Below, piece after piece: positions 1 to 12,795 of a stretch of DNA of 64,000 bases (position 1 is its first letter; each line of letters starts with the position of its first letter). The translations under genes and the position numbers were made by a program. Under the pieces are notes generated by a model, which ran no database searches, was not told the DNA's origin, and saw only the letters and a program-made list of their open reading frames with translations. Source of the DNA: Ecdyonurus torrentis (taxonomy: Eukaryota > Arthropoda > Insecta > Ephemeroptera > Heptageniidae); NCBI GenBank assembly GCA_949318235.1, contig CASGGR010000038.1, positions 434,001-498,000 of the forward strand, in the 5' to 3' direction.

Positions 1-246
1 AGTGAAAACTAAAGTTGTCAATAACCCAAAAAGTATGCGTCGGAGCAAAAAAGTTCAAGATATCTTTTTTGTAGAGAATTGAAAAACCTATGTCATAAGT
101 CAAATTTGATGTCTGTAGCATTCTTAGTTTTTGAGAAATCATCAAAACTAGTTTTAATCGTGTAAAAAGTATGATTAAAAACATTCAATAACATTTGGTT
201 CTTGAAATAGACACTTTGTTTCATGACTTGGTTTGGCTACATGATG
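1..246 (+). repeat. Reference monomer (type A)
   Basis: Type A is used here as the reference because its bases are the commonest at most variable sites. It has g4, g14, t16, g43, t61, c64, a78, g81, t93, c94, c101, t105, c148, a177, c201, c212, g225 and g243. GC is 73/246. It carries A/T runs at 28-32, 47-52, 65-70, 82-86, 128-132, 164-168 and 177-181. CpG occurs only at 38-42 (two) and 159-160. The phase is arbitrary: the window happens to begin on the agtg chosen as base 1. Confidence 0.95.
46..71. repeat. Inverted repeat inside each monomer (8-bp arms, 10-bp spacer)
   Basis: In the first monomer caaaaaag (46-53) is mirrored by cttttttg (64-71) around ten bases, with a further palindrome aagatatctt at 57-66. 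The arms recur at the same phase in most of the 260 monomers. The common t61c change lies in the spacer and spares the arms. F monomers (c64a) and P* monomers (interrupted T-run) break one arm. It could favour a cruciform or act as a protein site, but simple A/T runs may be enough to explain it. Confidence 0.6.
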
Positions 247-1722
247 AGTGAAAACTAAAGTTGTCAATAACCCAAAAAGTATGCGTCGGAGCAAAAAAGT
301 TCAAGATATCTTTTTTGTAGAGAATTGAAAAACCTATGTCATAAGTTAAACTTGATGTCTGTAGCATTCTTAGTTTTTGAGAAATCATCAAAAGTAGTCT
401 TAATCGTGTAAAAAGTATGATTCAAAACATTCAATAACATTTGGTTCTTGAAATAGAAACTTTGTTTCATGACTTGGTTTGGCTACATGATGAGTGAAAA
501 CTAAAATTGTCAATAACCCAAAAAGTATGCGTCGAAGCAAAAAAGTTCAAGACATCTTTTTTGTAGAGAATTGAAAAACCTATGTCATAAGTCAAATTTG
601 ATGTCTGTAGCATTCTTAGTTTTTGAGAAATCATCAAAACTAGTTTTAATCGTGTAAAAAGTATGATTAAAAACATTCAATAACATTTGGTTCTTGAAAT
701 AGACACTTTGTTTCATGACTTGGTTTGGCTACATGATGAGTGAAAACTAAAATTGTCAATAACCCAAAAAGTATGCGTCGGAGCAAAAAAGTTCAAGACA
801 TCTTTTTTGTAGAGACTTGAAAAACCTATGTTATAAGTCAAATTTGATGTCTGTAGCATTCTTAGTTTTTGAGAAATCATCAAAACTAGTTTTAATCGTG
901 TAAAAAGTATGATTAAAAACATTCAATAACATTTGGTTCTTGAAATAGACACTTTGTTTCATGACTTGGTTTGGCTACATGATGAGTGAAAACTAAAGTT
1001 GTCAATAACCCAAAAAGTATGCGTCGGAGCAAAAAAGTTCAAGATATCTTTTTTGTAGAGAATTGAAAAACCTATGTCATAAGTCAAACTTGATGTCTGT
1101 AGCATTCTTAGTTTTTGAGAAATCATCAAAAGTAGTCTTAATCGTGTAAAAAGTATGATTCAAAACATTCAATAACATTTGGTTCTTGAAATAGAAACTT
1201 TGTTTCATGACTTGGTTTGGCTACATGATGAGTGAAAACTAAAATTGTCAATAACCCAAAAAGTATGCGTCGAAGCAAAAAAGTTCAAGACATATTTTTT
1301 GTAGAGAATTGAAAAACCTATGATATAAGTCAAATTTGATGTCTGTAGCATTCTTAGTTTTTGAGAAATCATCAAAACTAGTTTTAATCGTGTAAAAAGT
1401 ATGATTAAAAACATTCAATAACATTTGGTTCTTGAAATAGACACTTTGTTTCATTACTTGGTTTGGCTACATGATGAGTAAAAACTAAAGTTGTCAATAA
1501 CCCAAAAAGTATGCGTCGGAGCAAAAAAGTTCAAGATATCTTTTTTGTAGAGAATTGAAAAACCTATGTCATAAGTTAAATTTGATGTCTGTAGCATTCT
1601 TAGTTTTTGAGAAATCATCAAAACTAGTTTTAATCGTGTAAAAAGTATGATTAAAAACATTCAATAACATTTGGTTCTTGAAATAGACACTTTGTTTCAT
1701 GACTTGGTTTGGCTACATGATG

Positions 1723-1969
1723 AGTAAAAACTAAAGTAGTCAATAACCCAAAAAGTATGCGTCGGAGCAAAAAAGTTCAAGATATCTTTTTTGTAGAGAA
1801 TTGAAAAACCTATGTCATAAGTCAAATTTGATGTCTGTAGCATTCTTAGTTTTTGAGAAATCATCAAAATTGGTTTTATTCGTGTAAAAAGTATGATTTT
1901 TAATCATTCAATAACATTTGGTTCTTGAAATAGAAACTTTGTTTCATGACTTGGTTTGGCTACATGATG
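1723..1969 (+). repeat. 247-bp monomer, type H
   Basis: This copy carries agta at its start, t16a, the c148t/a150g/a157t block and one extra base in the A/T run near base 180, giving gatttttaatc. It shifts the array register by +1. It is followed by D-E-C-F-G, as are the other two H monomers. Confidence 0.9.
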
Positions 1970-4900
1970 AGTGAAAACTAAAATTGTCAATAACCCAAAA
2001 AGTATGCGTCGAAGCAAAAAAGTTCAAGACATCTTTTTTGTAGAGAATTGAAAAACCTATGTCATAAGTCAAATTTGATGTCTGTAGCATTCTTAGTTTT
2101 TGAGAAATCATCAAAACTAGTTTTAATCGTGTAAAAAGTATGATTAAAAACATTCAATAACATTTGGTTCTTGAAATAGACACTTTGTTTCATGACTTGG
2201 TTTGGCTACATGATGAGTGAAAACTAAAATTGTCAATAACCCAAAAAGTATGCGTCGGAGCAAAAAAGTTCAAGACATCTTTTTTGTAGAGACTTGAAAA
2301 ACCTATGTTATAAGTCAAATTTGATGTCTGTAGCATTCTTAGTTTTTGAGAAATCATCAAAACTAGTTTTAATCGTGTAAAAAGTATGATTAAAAACATT
2401 CAATAACATTTGGTTCTTGAAATAGACACTTTGTTTCATGACTTGGTTTGGCTACATGATGAGTGAAAACTAAAGTTGTCAATAACCCAAAAAGTATGCG
2501 TCGGAGCAAAAAAGTTCAAGATATCTTTTTTGTAGAGAATTGAAAAACCTATGTCATAAGTCAAACTTGATGTCTGTAGCATTCTTAGTTTTTGAGAAAT
2601 CATCAAAAGTAGTCTTAATCGTGTAAAAAGTATGATTCAAAACATTCAATAACATTTGGTTCTTGAAATAGAAACTTTGTTTCATGACTTGGTTTGGCTA
2701 CATGATGAGTGAAAACTAAAATTGTCAATAACCCAAAAAGTATGCGTCGAAGCAAAAAAGTTCAAGACATATTTTTTGTAGAGAATTGAAAAACCTATGA
2801 TATAAGTCAAATTTGATGTCTGTAGCATTCTTAGTTTTTGAGAAATCATCAAAACTAGTTTTAATCGTGTAAAAAGTATGATTAAAAACATTCAATAACA
2901 TTTGGTTCTTGAAATAGACACTTTGTTTCATTACTTGGTTTGGCTACATGATGAGTAAAAACTAAAGTTGTCAATAACCCAAAAAGTATGCGTCGGAGCA
3001 AAAAAGTTCAAGATATCTTTTTTGTAGAGAATTGAAAAACCTATGTCATAAGTTAAATTTGATGTCTGTAGCATTCTTAGTTTTTGAGAAATCATCAAAA
3101 CTAGTTTTAATCGTGTAAAAAGTATGATTAAAAACATTCAATAACATTTGGTTCTTGAAATAGACACTTTGTTTCATGACTTGGTTTGGCTACATGATGA
3201 GTGAAAACTAAAGTTGTCAATAACCCAAAAAGTATGCGTCGGAGCAAAAAAGTTCAAGATATCTTTTTTGTAGAGAATTGAAAAACCTATGTCATAAGTC
3301 AAATTTGATGTCTGTAGCATTCTTAGTTTTTGAGAAATCATCAAAAGTAGTCTTAATCGTGTAAAAAGTATGATTCAAAACATTCAATAACATTTGGTTC
3401 TTGAAATAGAAACTTTGTTTCATGACTTGGTTTGGCTACATGATGAGTGAAAACTAAAATTGTCAATAACCCAAAAAGTATGCGTCGAAGCAAAAAAGTT
3501 CAAGACATATTTTTTGTAGAGAATTGAAAAACCTATGATATAAGTCAAATTTGATGTCTGTAGCATTCTTAGTTTTTGAGAAATCATCAAAACTAGTTTT
3601 AATCGTGTAAAAAGTATGATTAAAAACATTCAATAACATTTGGTTCTTGAAATAGACACTTTGTTTCATTACTTGGTTTGGCTACATGATGAGTAAAAAC
3701 TAAAGTTGTCAATAACCCAAAAAGTATGCGTCGGAGCAAAAAAGTTCAAGATATCTTTTTTGTAGAGAATTGAAAAACCTATGTCATAAGTTAAATTTGA
3801 TGTCTGTAGCATTCTTAGTTTTTGAGAAATCATCAAAACTAGTTTTAATCGTGTAAAAAGTATGATTAAAAACATTCAATAACATTTGGTTCTTGAAATA
3901 GACACTTTGTTTCATGACTTGGTTTGGCTACATGATGAGTGAAAACTAAAGTTGTCAATAACCCAAAAAGTATGCGTCGGAGCAAAAAAGTTCAAGATAT
4001 CTTTTTTGTAGAGAATTGAAAAACCTATGTCATAAGTCAAATTTGATGTCTGTAGCATTCTTAGTTTTTGAGAAATCATCAAAACTAGTTTTAATCGTGT
4101 AAAAAGTATGATTAAAAACATTCAATAACATTTGGTTCTTGAAATAGACACTTTGTTTCATGACTTGGTTTGGCTACATGATGAGTGAAAACTAAAGTTG
4201 TCAATAACCCAAAAAGTATGCGTCGGAGCAAAAAAGTTCAAGATATCTTTTTTGTAGAGAATTGAAAAACCTATGTCATAAGTCAAATTTGATGTCTGTA
4301 GCATTCTTAGTTTTTGAGAAATCATCAAAACTAGTTTTAATCGTGTAAAAAGTATGATTTTTATCATTCAATAACATTTGGTTCTTGAAATAGAAACTTT
4401 CTTTCATGACTTGGTTTGGCTACACGATGAGTGAAAACTTAAATTGTCAATAACCCAAAAAGTATGCGTTGGAGCAAAAAAGTTCAAGACATCTTTTTTG
4501 TAGAGACTTGAAAAACCTATGTTATAAGTCAAATTTGATGTCTGTAGCATTCTTAGTTTTTGAGCAATCATCAAAACTAGTTTTAATCGTGTAAAAAGTA
4601 TGATTTTTATCATTCAATAACATTTGGTTCTTGAAATAGAAACTTTGTTTCATGACTTGGTTTGGCTACATGATGAGTGAAAACTAAAATTGTCAATAAC
4701 CCAAAAAGTATGCGTCGAAGCAAAAAAGTTCAAGACATCTTTTTTGTAGAGACTTGAAAAACCTATGTCATAAGTCAAATTTGATGTCTGTAGCATTCTT
4801 AGTTTTTGAGAAATCATCAAAACTAGTTTTAATCGTGTAAAAAGTATGATTAAAAACATTCAATAACATTTGGTTCTTGAAATAGACACTTTGTTTCATG

Positions 4901-6151
4901 ACTTGGTTTGGCTACATGATGAGTGAAAACTAAAGTTGTCAATAACCCAAAAAGTATGCGTCGGAGCAAAAAAGTTCAAGATATCTTTTTTGTAGAGAAT
5001 TGAAAAACCTATGTCATAAGTCAAACTTGATGTCTGTAGCATTCTTAGTTTTTGAGAAATCATCAAAAGTAGTCTTAATCGTGTAAAAAGTATGATTCAA
5101 AACATTCAATAACATTTGGTTCTTGAAATAGAAACTTTGTTTCATGACTTGGTTTGGCTACATGATGAGTGAAAACTAAAATTGTCAATAACCCAAAAAG
5201 TATGCGTCGAAGCAAAAAAGTTCAAGACATATTTTTTGTAGAGAATTGAAAAACCTATGATATAAGTCAAATTTGATGTCTGTAGCATTCTTAGTTTTTG
5301 AGAAATCATCAAAACTAGTTTTAATCGTGTAAAAAGTATGATTAAAAACATTCAATAACATTTGGTTCTTGAAATAGACACTTTGTTTCATTACTTGGTT
5401 TGGCTACATGATGAGTAAAAACTAAAGTTGTCAATAACCCAAAAAGTATGCGTCGGAGCAAAAAAGTTCAAGATATCTTTTTTGTAGAGAATTGAAAAAC
5501 CTATGTCATAAGTTAAATTTGATGTCTGTAGCATTCTTAGTTTTTGAGAAATCATCAAAACTAGTTTTAATCGTGTAAAAAGTATGATTAAAAACATTCA
5601 ATAACATTTGGTTCTTGAAATAGACACTTTGTTTCATGACTTGGTTTGGCTACATGATGAGTGAAAACTAAAGTTGTCAATAACCCAAAAAGTATGCGTC
5701 GGAGCAAAAAAGTTCAAGATATCTTTTTTGTAGAGAATTGAAAAACCTATGTCATAAGTCAAATTTGATGTCTGTAGCATTCTTAGTTTTTGAGAAATCA
5801 TCAAAACTAGTTTTAATCGTGTAAAAAGTATGATTAAAAACATTCAATAACATTTGGTTCTTGAAATAGACACTTTGTTTCATGACTTGGTTTGGCTACA
5901 TGATGAGTGAAAACTAAAGTTGTCAATAACCCAAAAAGTATGCGTCGGAGCAAAAAAGTTCAAGATATCTTTTTTGTAGAGAATTGAAAAACCTATGTCA
6001 TAAGTCAAATTTGATGTCTGTAGCATTCTTAGTTTTTGAGAAATCATCAAAACTAGTTTTAATCGTGTAAAAAGTATGATTTTTATCATTCAATAACATT
6101 TGGTTCTTGAAATAGAAACTTTCTTTCATGACTTGGTTTGGCTACACGATG
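1970..6151 (+). repeat. 17-monomer block with internal 7-mer duplication
   Basis: The order is D-E-C-F-G-C''-F-G-A-I-J-D-C-F-G-A-I. Within it F-G-A-I-J-D-C at 3446-5167 is followed by F-G-A-I-J-D from 5168, a 1722-bp (7-monomer) repeat that runs into the next block. C-F-G is also repeated at 2462-3199 and 3200-3937 (738-bp unit); the second copy uses C'', which lacks t105c. The D at 4676 is unusual in keeping the a78c of E and J, so it is a probable J/D or E/D hybrid. Confidence 0.8.
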
Positions 6152-9100
6152 AGTGAAAACTTAAATTGTCAATAACCCAAAAAGTATGCGTTGGAGCAAA
6201 AAAGTTCAAGACATCTTTTTTGTAGAGACTTGAAAAACCTATGTTATAAGTCAAATTTGATGTCTGTAGCATTCTTAGTTTTTGAGCAATCATCAAAACT
6301 AGTTTTAATCGTGTAAAAAGTATGATTTTTATCATTCAATAACATTTGGTTCTTGAAATAGAAACTTTGTTTCATGACTTGGTTTGGCTACATGATGAGT
6401 GAAAACTAAAATTGTCAATAACCCAAAAAGTATGCGTCGAAGCAAAAAAGTTCAAGACATCTTTTTTGTAGAGAATTGAAAAACCTATGTCATAAGTCAA
6501 ATTTGATGTCTGTAGCATTCTTAGTTTTTGAGAAATCATCAAAACTAGTTTTAATCGTGTAAAAAGTATGATTAAAAACATTCAATAACATTTGGTTCTT
6601 GAAATAGACACTTTGTTTCATGACTTGGTTTGGCTACATGATGAGTGAAAACTAAAGTTGTCAATAACCCAAAAAGTATGCGTCGGAGCAAAAAAGTTCA
6701 AGATATCTTTTTTGTAGAGAATTGAAAAACCTATGTCATAAGTCAAATTTGATGTCTGTAGCATTCTTAGTTTTTGAGAAATCATCAAAACTAGTTTTAA
6801 TCGTGTAAAAAGTATGATTAAAAACATTCAATAACATTTGGTTCTTGAAATAGACACTTTGTTTCATGACTTGGTTTGGCTACATGATGAGTGAAAACTA
6901 AAGTTGTCAATAACCCAAAAAGTATGCGTCGGAGCAAAAAAGTTCAAGATATCTTTTTTGTAGAGAATTGAAAAACCTATGTCATAAGTCAAATTTGATG
7001 TCTGTAGCATTCTTAGTTTTTGAGAAATCATCAAAACTAGTTTTAATCGTGTAAAAAGTATGAATAAAAACATTCAATAACATTTGGTTCTTGAAATAGA
7101 CACTTTGTTTCATGACTTGGTTTGGCTACATGATGAGTGAAAACTAAAGTTGTCAATAACCCAAAAAGTATGCGTCGGAGCAAAAAAGTTCAAGATATCT
7201 TTTTTGTAGAGAATTGAAAAACCTATGTCATAAGTCAAATTTGATGTCTGTAGCATTCTTAGTTTTTGAGAAATCATCAAAACTAGTTTTAATCGTGTAA
7301 AAAGTATGATTAAAAACATTCAATAACATTTGGTTCTTGAAATAGACACTTTGTTTCATGACTTGGTTTGGCTACATGATGAGTGAAAACTAAAGTTGTC
7401 AATAACCCAAAAAGTATGCGTCGGAGCAAAAAAGTTCAAGATATCTTTTTTGTAGAGAATTGAAAAACCTATGTCATAAGTTAAACTTGATGTCTGTAGC
7501 ATTCTTAGTTTTTGAGAAATCATCAAAAGTAGTCTTAATCGTGTAAAAAGTATGATTCAAAACATTCAATAACATTTGGTTCTTGAAATAGAAACTTTGT
7601 TTCATGACTTGGTTTGGCTACATGATGAGTGAAAACTAAAATTGTCAATAACCCAAAAAGTATGCGTCGAAGCAAAAAAGTTCAAGACATCTTTTTTGTA
7701 GAGAATTGAAAAACCTATGATATAAGTCAAATTTGATGTCTGTAGCATTCTTAGTTTTTGAGAAATCATCAAAACTAGTTTTAATCGTGTAAAAAGTATG
7801 ATTAAAAACATTCAATAACATTTGGTTCTTGAAATAGACACTTTGTTTCATGACTTGGTTTGGCTACATGATGAGTAAAAACTAAAGTAGTCAATAACCC
7901 AAAAAGTATGCGTCGGAGCAAAAAAGTTCAAGATATCTTTTTTGTAGAGAATTGAAAAACCTATGTCATAAGTCAAATTTGATGTCTGTAGCATTCTTAG
8001 TTTTTGAGAAATCATCAAAATTGGTTTTATTCGTGTAAAAAGTATGATTTTTAATCATTCAATAACATTTGGTTCTTGAAATAGAAACTTTGTTTCATGA
8101 CTTGGTTTGGCTACATGATGAGTGAAAACTAAAATTGTCAATAACCCAAAAAGTATGCGTCGAAGCAAAAAAGTTCAAGACATCTTTTTTGTAGAGAATT
8201 GAAAAACCTATGTCATAAGTCAAATTTGATGTCTGTAGCATTCTTAGTTTTTGAGAAATCATCAAAACTAGTTTTAATCGTGTAAAAAGTATGATTAAAA
8301 ACATTCAATAACATTTGGTTCTTGAAATAGACACTTTGTTTCATGACTTGGTTTGGCTACATGATGAGTGAAAACTAAAATTGTCAATAACCCAAAAAGT
8401 ATGCGTCGGAGCAAAAAAGTTCAAGACATCTTTTTTGTAGAGACTTGAAAAACCTATGTTATAAGTCAAATTTGATGTCTGTAGCATTCTTAGTTTTTGA
8501 GAAATCATCAAAACTAGTTTTAATCGTGTAAAAAGTATGATTAAAAACATTCAATAACATTTGGTTCTTGAAATAGACACTTTGTTTCATGACTTGGTTT
8601 GGCTACATGATGAGTGAAAACTAAAGTTGTCAATAACCCAAAAAGTATGCGTCGGAGCAAAAAAGTTCAAGATATCTTTTTTGTAGAGAATTGAAAAACC
8701 TATGTCATAAGTCAAACTTGATGTCTGTAGCATTCTTAGTTTTTGAGAAATCATCAAAAGTAGTCTTAATCGTGTAAAAAGTATGATTCAAAACATTCAA
8801 TAACATTTGGTTCTTGAAATAGAAACTTTGTTTCATGACTTGGTTTGGCTACATGATGAGTGAAAACTAAAATTGTCAATAACCCAAAAAGTATGCGTCG
8901 AAGCAAAAAAGTTCAAGACATATTTTTTGTAGAGAATTGAAAAACCTATGATATAAGTCAAATTTGATGTCTGTAGCATTCTTAGTTTTTGAGAAATCAT
9001 CAAAACTAGTTTTAATCGTGTAAAAAGTATGATTAAAAACATTCAATAACATTTGGTTCTTGAAATAGACACTTTGTTTCATTACTTGGTTTGGCTACAT

Positions 9101-9596
9101 GATGAGTAAAAACTAAAGTTGTCAATAACCCAAAAAGTATGCGTCGGAGCAAAAAAGTTCAAGATATCTTTTTTGTAGAGAATTGAAAAACCTATGTCAT
9201 AAGTTAAATTTGATGTCTGTAGCATTCTTAGTTTTTGAGAAATCATCAAAACTAGTTTTAATCGTGTAAAAAGTATGATTAAAAACATTCAATAACATTT
9301 GGTTCTTGAAATAGACACTTTGTTTCATGACTTGGTTTGGCTACATGATGAGTGAAAACTAAAGTTGTCAATAACCCAAAAAGTATGCGTCGGAGCAAAA
9401 AAGTTCAAGATATCTTTTTTGTAGAGAATTGAAAAACCTATGTCATAAGTCAAATTTGATGTCTGTAGCATTCTTAGTTTTTGAGAAATCATCAAAACTA
9501 GTTTTAATCGTGTAAAAAGTATGATTTTTATCATTCAATAACATTTGGTTCTTGAAATAGAAACTTTCTTTCATGACTTGGTTTGGCTACACGATG
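6152..9596 (+). repeat. 14-monomer HOR copy 1 (3445 bp)
   Basis: The order is J-D-A-K-A-C'-L-H-D-E-C-F-G-I. The unit holds the core J-D-A-K-A-C'-L at 6152-7873, the 247-bp H monomer at 7874, then D-E-C-F-G and I. Its length is 13x246+247. The next 13 monomers repeat the same order at a shift of 3445 bp. Confidence 0.85.
7874..8120 (+). repeat. 247-bp monomer, type H
   Basis: It has the same diagnostic bases as the H at 1723: agta start, t16a, the c148t/a150g/a157t block and the extra base in the A/T run at about 8050. It sits between L and D. Confidence 0.9.
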
Positions 9597-12500
9597 AGTG
9601 AAAACTTAAATTGTCAATAACCCAAAAAGTATGCGTTGGAGCAAAAAAGTTCAAGACATCTTTTTTGTAGAGACTTGAAAAACCTATGTTACAAGTCAAA
9701 TTTGATGTCTGTAGCATTCTTAGTTTTTGAGCAATCATCAAAACTAGTTTTAATCGTGTAAAAAGTATGATTTTTATCATTCAATAACATTTGGTTCTTG
9801 AAATAGAAACTTTGTTTCATGACTTGGTTTGGCTACATGATGAGTGAAAACTAAAATTGTCAATAACCCAAAAAGTATGCGTCGAAGCAAAAAAGTTCAA
9901 GACATCTTTTTTGTAGAGAATTGAAAAACCTATGTCATAAGTCAAATTTGATGTCTGTAGCATTCTTAGTTTTTGAGAAATCATCAAAACTAGTTTTAAT
10001 CGTGTAAAAAGTATGATTAAAAACATTCAATAACATTTGGTTCTTGAAATAGACACTTTGTTTCATGACTTGGTTTGGCTACATGATGAGTGAAAACTAA
10101 AGTTGTCAATAACCCAAAAAGTATGCGTCGGAGCAAAAAAGTTCAAGATATCTTTTTTGTAGAGAATTGAAAAACCTATGTCATAAGTCAAATTTGATGT
10201 CTGTAGCATTCTTAGTTTTTGAGAAATCATCAAAACTAGTTTTAATCGTGTAAAAAGTATGATTAAAAACATTCAATAACATTTGGTTCTTGAAATAGAC
10301 ACTTTGTTTCATGACTTGGTTTGGCTACATGATGAGTGAAAACTAAAGTTGTCAATAACCCAAAAAGTATGCGTCGGAGCAAAAAAGTTCAAGATATCTT
10401 TTTTGTAGAGAATTGAAAAACCTATGTCATAAGTCAAATTTGATGTCTGTAGCATTCTTAGTTTTTGAGAAATCATCAAAACTAGTTTTAATCGTGTAAA
10501 AAGTATGAATAAAAACATTCAATAACATTTGGTTCTTGAAATAGACACTTTGTTTCATGACTTGGTTTGGCTACATGATGAGTGAAAACTAAAGTTGTCA
10601 ATAACCCAAAAAGTATGCGTCGGAGCAAAAAAGTTCAAGATATCTTTTTTGTAGAGAATTGAAAAACCTATGTCATAAGTCAAATTTGATGTCTGTAGCA
10701 TTCTTAGTTTTTGAGAAATCATCAAAACTAGTTTTAATCGTGTAAAAAGTATGATTAAAAACATTCAATAACATTTGGTTCTTGAAATAGACACTTTGTT
10801 TCATGACTTGGTTTGGCTACATGATGAGTGAAAACTAAAGTTGTCAATAACCCAAAAAGTATGCGTCGGAGCAAAAAAGTTCAAGATATCTTTTTTGTAG
10901 AGAATTGAAAAACCTATGTCATAAGTTAAACTTGATGTCTGTAGCATTCTTAGTTTTTGAGAAATCATCAAAAGTAGTCTTAATCGTGTAAAAAGTATGA
11001 TTCAAAACATTCAATAACATTTGGTTCTTGAAATAGAAACTTTGTTTCATGACTTGGTTTGGCTACATGATGAGTGAAAACTAAAATTGTCAATAACCCA
11101 AAAAGTATGCGTCGAAGCAAAAAAGTTCAAGACATCTTTTTTGTAGAGAATTGAAAAACCTATGATATAAGTCAAATTTGATGTCTGTAGCATTCTTAGT
11201 TTTTGAGAAATCATCAAAACTAGTTTTAATCGTGTAAAAAGTATGATTAAAAACATTCAATAACATTTGGTTCTTGAAATAGACACTTTGTTTCATGACT
11301 TGGTTTGGCTACATGATGAGTAAAAACTAAAGTAGTCAATAACCCAAAAAGTATGCGTCGGAGCAAAAAAGTTCAAGATATCTTTTTTGTAGAGAATTGA
11401 AAAACCTATGTCATAAGTCAAATTTGATGTCTGTAGCATTCTTAGTTTTTGAGAAATCATCAAAATTGGTTTTATTCGTGTAAAAAGTATGATTTTTAAT
11501 CATTCAATAACATTTGGTTCTTGAAATAGAAACTTTGTTTCATGACTTGGTTTGGCTACATGATGAGTGAAAACTAAAATTGTCAATAACCCAAAAAGTA
11601 TGCGTCGAAGCAAAAAAGTTCAAGACATCTTTTTTGTAGAGAATTGAAAAACCTATGTCATAAGTCAAATTTGATGTCTGTAGCATTCTTAGTTTTTGAG
11701 AAATCATCAAAACTAGTTTTAATCGTGTAAAAAGTATGATTAAAAACATTCAATAACATTTGGTTCTTGAAATAGACACTTTGTTTCATGACTTGGTTTG
11801 GCTACATGATGAGTGAAAACTAAAATTGTCAATAACCCAAAAAGTATGCGTCGGAGCAAAAAAGTTCAAGACATCTTTTTTGTAGAGACTTGAAAAACCT
11901 ATGTTATAAGTCAAATTTGATGTCTGTAGCATTCTTAGTTTTTGAGAAATCATCAAAACTAGTTTTAATCGTGTAAAAAGTATGATTAAAAACATTCAAT
12001 AACATTTGGTTCTTGAAATAGACACTTTGTTTCATGACTTGGTTTGGCTACATGATGAGTGAAAACTAAAGTTGTCAATAACCCAAAAAGTATGCGTCGG
12101 AGCAAAAAAGTTCAAGATATCTTTTTTGTAGAGAATTGAAAAACCTATGTCATAAGTCAAACTTGATGTCTGTAGCATTCTTAGTTTTTGAGAAATCATC
12201 AAAAGTAGTCTTAATCGTGTAAAAAGTATGATTCAAAACATTCAATAACATTTGGTTCTTGAAATAGAAACTTTGTTTCATGACTTGGTTTGGCTACATG
12301 ATGAGTGAAAACTAAAATTGTCAATAACCCAAAAAGTATGCGTCGAAGCAAAAAAGTTCAAGACATATTTTTTGTAGAGAATTGAAAAACCTATGATATA
12401 AGTCAAATTTGATGTCTGTAGCATTCTTAGTTTTTGAGAAATCATCAAAACTAGTTTTAATCGTGTAAAAAGTATGATTAAAAACATTCAATAACATTTG

Positions 12501-12795
12501 GTTCTTGAAATAGACACTTTGTTTCATTACTTGGTTTGGCTACATGATGAGTAAAAACTAAAGTTGTCAATAACCCAAAAAGTATGCGTCGGAGCAAAAA
12601 AGTTCAAGATATCTTTTTTGTAGAGAATTGAAAAACCTATGTCATAAGTTAAATTTGATGTCTGTAGCATTCTTAGTTTTTGAGAAATCATCAAAACTAG
12701 TTTTAATCGTGTAAAAAGTATGATTAAAAACATTCAATAACATTTGGTTCTTGAAATAGACACTTTGTTTCATGACTTGGTTTGGCTACATGATG
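9597..12795 (+). repeat. 14-mer HOR copy 2, 13 monomers retained
   Basis: The order J-D-A-K-A-C'-L-H-D-E-C-F-G matches 6152-9350 at a shift of 3445 bp, but the closing I monomer is replaced by C'' at 12796. The J monomer has a private t-to-c change at 9692. Apart from that I noticed no difference between the two copies by eye. Confidence 0.85.
11319..11565 (+). repeat. 247-bp monomer, type H
   Basis: This is the last intact H in the window. The extra base lies in gatttttaatc near 11490. Downstream, H is represented only by the split derivatives M (left part) and N (right part). Confidence 0.9.

Larger units (their letters stand above)
1..1969 (+). repeat. Block A-C'-D-E-C-F-G-H (8 monomers)
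   Basis: The first eight monomers run A, C', D, E, C, F, G, H. Starts are at 1, 247, 493, 739, 985, 1231, 1477 and 1723. The D-E-C-F-G run from 493 recurs at 1970, 8121 and 11566. The G monomer at 1477 begins agta and is preceded by cattac instead of catgac. H is the first 247-bp monomer. The left end is cut by the window, so the start of the higher-order unit is not seen. Confidence 0.85.

Noticed and set aside
37..46. Possible CENP-B box around the CpG-containing gcgtcggagc
   Set aside because: It does not fit the TTCG....A..CGGG pattern of the box; only an isolated CGG is shared.
28..173. Internal subrepeat: aaaaagtatg at 28-37 and again at 164-173, and a loose match between 66-90 and 128-150
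   Set aside because: The matches are short, lie in A/T-rich sequence, and have unequal spacing (136 and about 61 bp), so an ancestral shorter monomer is not supported by eye.
28..181. Phased A-tracts giving strong intrinsic curvature
   Set aside because: Run centres are about 16-20 bp apart over 28-86 and irregular over 128-181, not a clean 10.5-bp phase. Curvature is possible but I cannot support it.
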